A DNA stretch of 64,000 bases from CALKXV01 sp965228905 (GTDB lineage: Bacteria > Pseudomonadota > Alphaproteobacteria > Rhodobacterales > Rhodobacteraceae): assembly GCA_965228905.1 (NCBI GenBank), contig CBDDII010000003.1, forward strand, positions 868,001-932,000, read 5' to 3'. The notes beneath the pieces were generated by a model. It was not told the DNA's origin, did no database searches, and was given only the letters and a program-made list of their open reading frames with translations. Each line of letters starts with the position of its first letter. The first letter of the stretch is position 1. The position numbers were made by a program, and so were the translations under genes. This document shows positions 62,780 to 64,000 of the stretch, one piece after another.

Positions 62780-63973
62780 TCACCCCTTCACAGCCTTCAC
62801 GATCTTCTCGGCACCGTCCTTCAGATCGTCCGCCGCGATCACGTCGACGTCGGATTCATTGATGATCTTCTTGCCTTCTTCCACGTTGGTGCCCTCAAGG
62901 CGCACCACCAGCGGAACCTGCAAGCCAACTTCTTTCACCGCGGCAACCACGCCTTCGGCGATGACGTCGCAGCGCATGATGCCGCCGAAGATGTTCACAA
63001 GGATGCCTTTGACGTTCGGGTCGCTCGTGATGATCTTGAACGCCTCGGTCACCTTGTCCTTGGTCGCACCGCCGCCCACGTCGAGAAAGTTGGCAGGCTC
63101 GGCCCCATAGAGCTTGATGATGTCCATCGTCGCCATGGCAAGGCCCGCGCCGTTGACCATGCAGCCGATTTCACCATCCAGCGCGATGTAGTTCAGATCG
63201 TACTTGGAGGCTTCGAGTTCTTTCGGATCCTCTTCCGTCGTGTCGCGCAACTCCATGATGTCGGGGTGGCGGTAAAGCGCGTTGGAATCAAAACCCATCT
63301 TGGCATCAAGGCACTTCAGATCGCCCTTGTCGGTCACGATCAGCGGGTTGATCTCCAGCATCTCCATGTCCTTGGAGATGAACAGATCGTAAAGCTGGCC
63401 CATCAACTTCACGCATTGCTTGACCTGCGCGCCTTCCAGTTCCAGCGCAAAGGCGATGCGACGGCCGTGGTACGGCTGATAACCGGTGGCCGGATCGACG
63501 CTGAACGACAGGATCTTTTCGGGCGTCGATTCCGCGACTTCCTCGATATCCATGCCGCCCTCGGTCGAAGCCACGAAGGACACGCGGCTGCTGTTGCGAT
63601 CCACCAGAAGGGCAAGATACATCTCGGTCTGAATGCCCGAGCCGTCTTCGATATAGATGCGGTTGACCTGCTTGCCCGCCTCGCCGGTCTGCTTGGTGAC
63701 CAGCGTGCGGCCCAACATGCGCTTGGCTTCATCGGCGGCTTCCTGCACCGACTTGGCGATGCGCACACCACCCTTTTCGCCCGCGTCGCTTTCCTTGAAC
63801 GTGCCCTTGCCGCGACCACCGGCGTGGATCTGCGCCTTGACCACCCAAAGCGGGCCGTCCAGCCCACTGGCGGCGGTTTTCGCCTCTTCGGCCCTGAGAA
63901 CGACGCGACCATCGGAAACAGGTGCGCCATGGTCCCTGAGCAACCCTTTTGCCTGGTATTCGTGGATATTCAC
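62780..63973 (-). CDS. sucC: succinyl-CoA synthetase beta subunit (ADP-forming)
   Basis: Nucleotide-binding subunit, 397 aa: MNIHEYQAKGLLRDHGAPVS opens the ATP-grasp domain, WVVKAQIHAGGRGKGTFKES binds nucleotide, and LEINPLIVTDKGDLKCLDAK and GAEPANFLDVGGGATKDKV complete it. GGAGG lies before the ATG (about 63978). It is the first gene of the suc cluster visible here; mdh, often upstream in this family, would lie beyond the right edge. Confidence 0.96.
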   Translation of the reverse strand: MNIHEYQAKGLLRDHGAPVSDGRVVLRAEEAKTAASGLDGPLWVVKAQIHAGGRGKGTFKESDAGEKGGVRIAKSVQEAADEAKRMLGRTLVTKQTGEAGKQVNRIYIEDGSGIQTEMYLALLVDRNSSRVSFVASTEGGMDIEEVAESTPEKILSFSVDPATGYQPYHGRRIAFALELEGAQVKQCVKLMGQLYDLFISKDMEMLEINPLIVTDKGDLKCLDAKMGFDSNALYRHPDIMELRDTTEEDPKELEASKYDLNYIALDGEIGCMVNGAGLAMATMDIIKLYGAEPANFLDVGGGATKDKVTEAFKIITSDPNVKGILVNIFGGIMRCDVIAEGVVAAVKEVGLQVPLVVRLEGTNVEEGKKIINESDVDVIAADDLKDGAEKIVKAVKG

Positions 63974-64000
63974 TTGGGCCTCCTGAAAGCTGTGTACGCC

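Overview
The window is high-GC DNA from an alphaproteobacterium, almost certainly Rhodobacteraceae (Roseobacter group). The evidence is the gene content: sulfoacetaldehyde acetyltransferase (xsc), one-step phosphatidylcholine synthase, an F0 operon with both b and b' subunits and no F1 genes beside it, a GAF-containing EI-Ntr, and a suc cluster that ends in a dedicated lpd. No rRNA, tRNA, CRISPR array, prophage or insertion sequence is visible. Most of the window is chromosomal core, with one small accessory patch near 37.9-39.4 kb.

Layout. 1-3.1 kb: a sugar-type ABC transporter (permease cut by the left edge, binding protein) and a small conserved protein. 3.3-8.7 kb: a C2/sulfonate block in which Xsc makes acetyl phosphate, AckA or Pta converts it to acetate/ATP or acetyl-CoA, and a citrate synthase follows; pta lies on the opposite strand, squeezed between ackA and the citrate synthase gene. 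8.8-18.4 kb: pcs-xerC-DUF484, an FAD-linked hydroxyacid dehydrogenase, a secreted MBL-fold protein, glpK, pgm, a candidate structured RNA, an orphan receiver protein, and rlmH-rsfS with a tiny leader ORF. 18.7-24.3 kb: tamB-tamA. 24.4-31 kb: cueR-copA, divergent from a Mn/Zn ABC transporter operon; the shared intergenic region holds a CueR-type promoter and two Fur-family boxes. 31.1-37.5 kb: Lrp/hpd, a large single-TM protein that looks like a GspL-GspC fusion, a SIMPL protein, azoR and a LysR regulator. 37.5-39.4 kb: ArsR regulator, an 11-bp tandem repeat, an SMI1/KNR4 (SUKH) protein and a zinc-ribbon protein. 39.4-42.1 kb: atpI-B-E-X-F.

42.2-43.7 kb is the most unusual segment. Two consecutive genes encode small exported proteins ending in 35 and 30 uninterrupted aspartates. 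They are followed at once by a membrane-anchored LuxR-type regulator with no recognisable sensor domain. I propose this trio as a candidate undescribed envelope- or metal-sensing system.

43.6-53 kb: DUF2237, DUF2332, pth, a lipoprotein, a small Cys-containing exported protein, a flavin-dependent halogenase-like gene, cobB, lysC (with an apparent internal start for a beta subunit) and ptsP. 53.3-64 kb: the 2-oxoglutarate dehydrogenase/succinyl-CoA synthetase cluster, transcribed leftward in the order sucC-X-Y-sucD-Z-sucA-sucB-lpd. X, Y and Z are exported proteins of unknown function; X and Y look related and separate sucC from sucD.

Three families of intergenic hairpin or repeat elements recur at distant places in the window, mostly at gene ends, where they probably act as terminators or 3' UTR elements.
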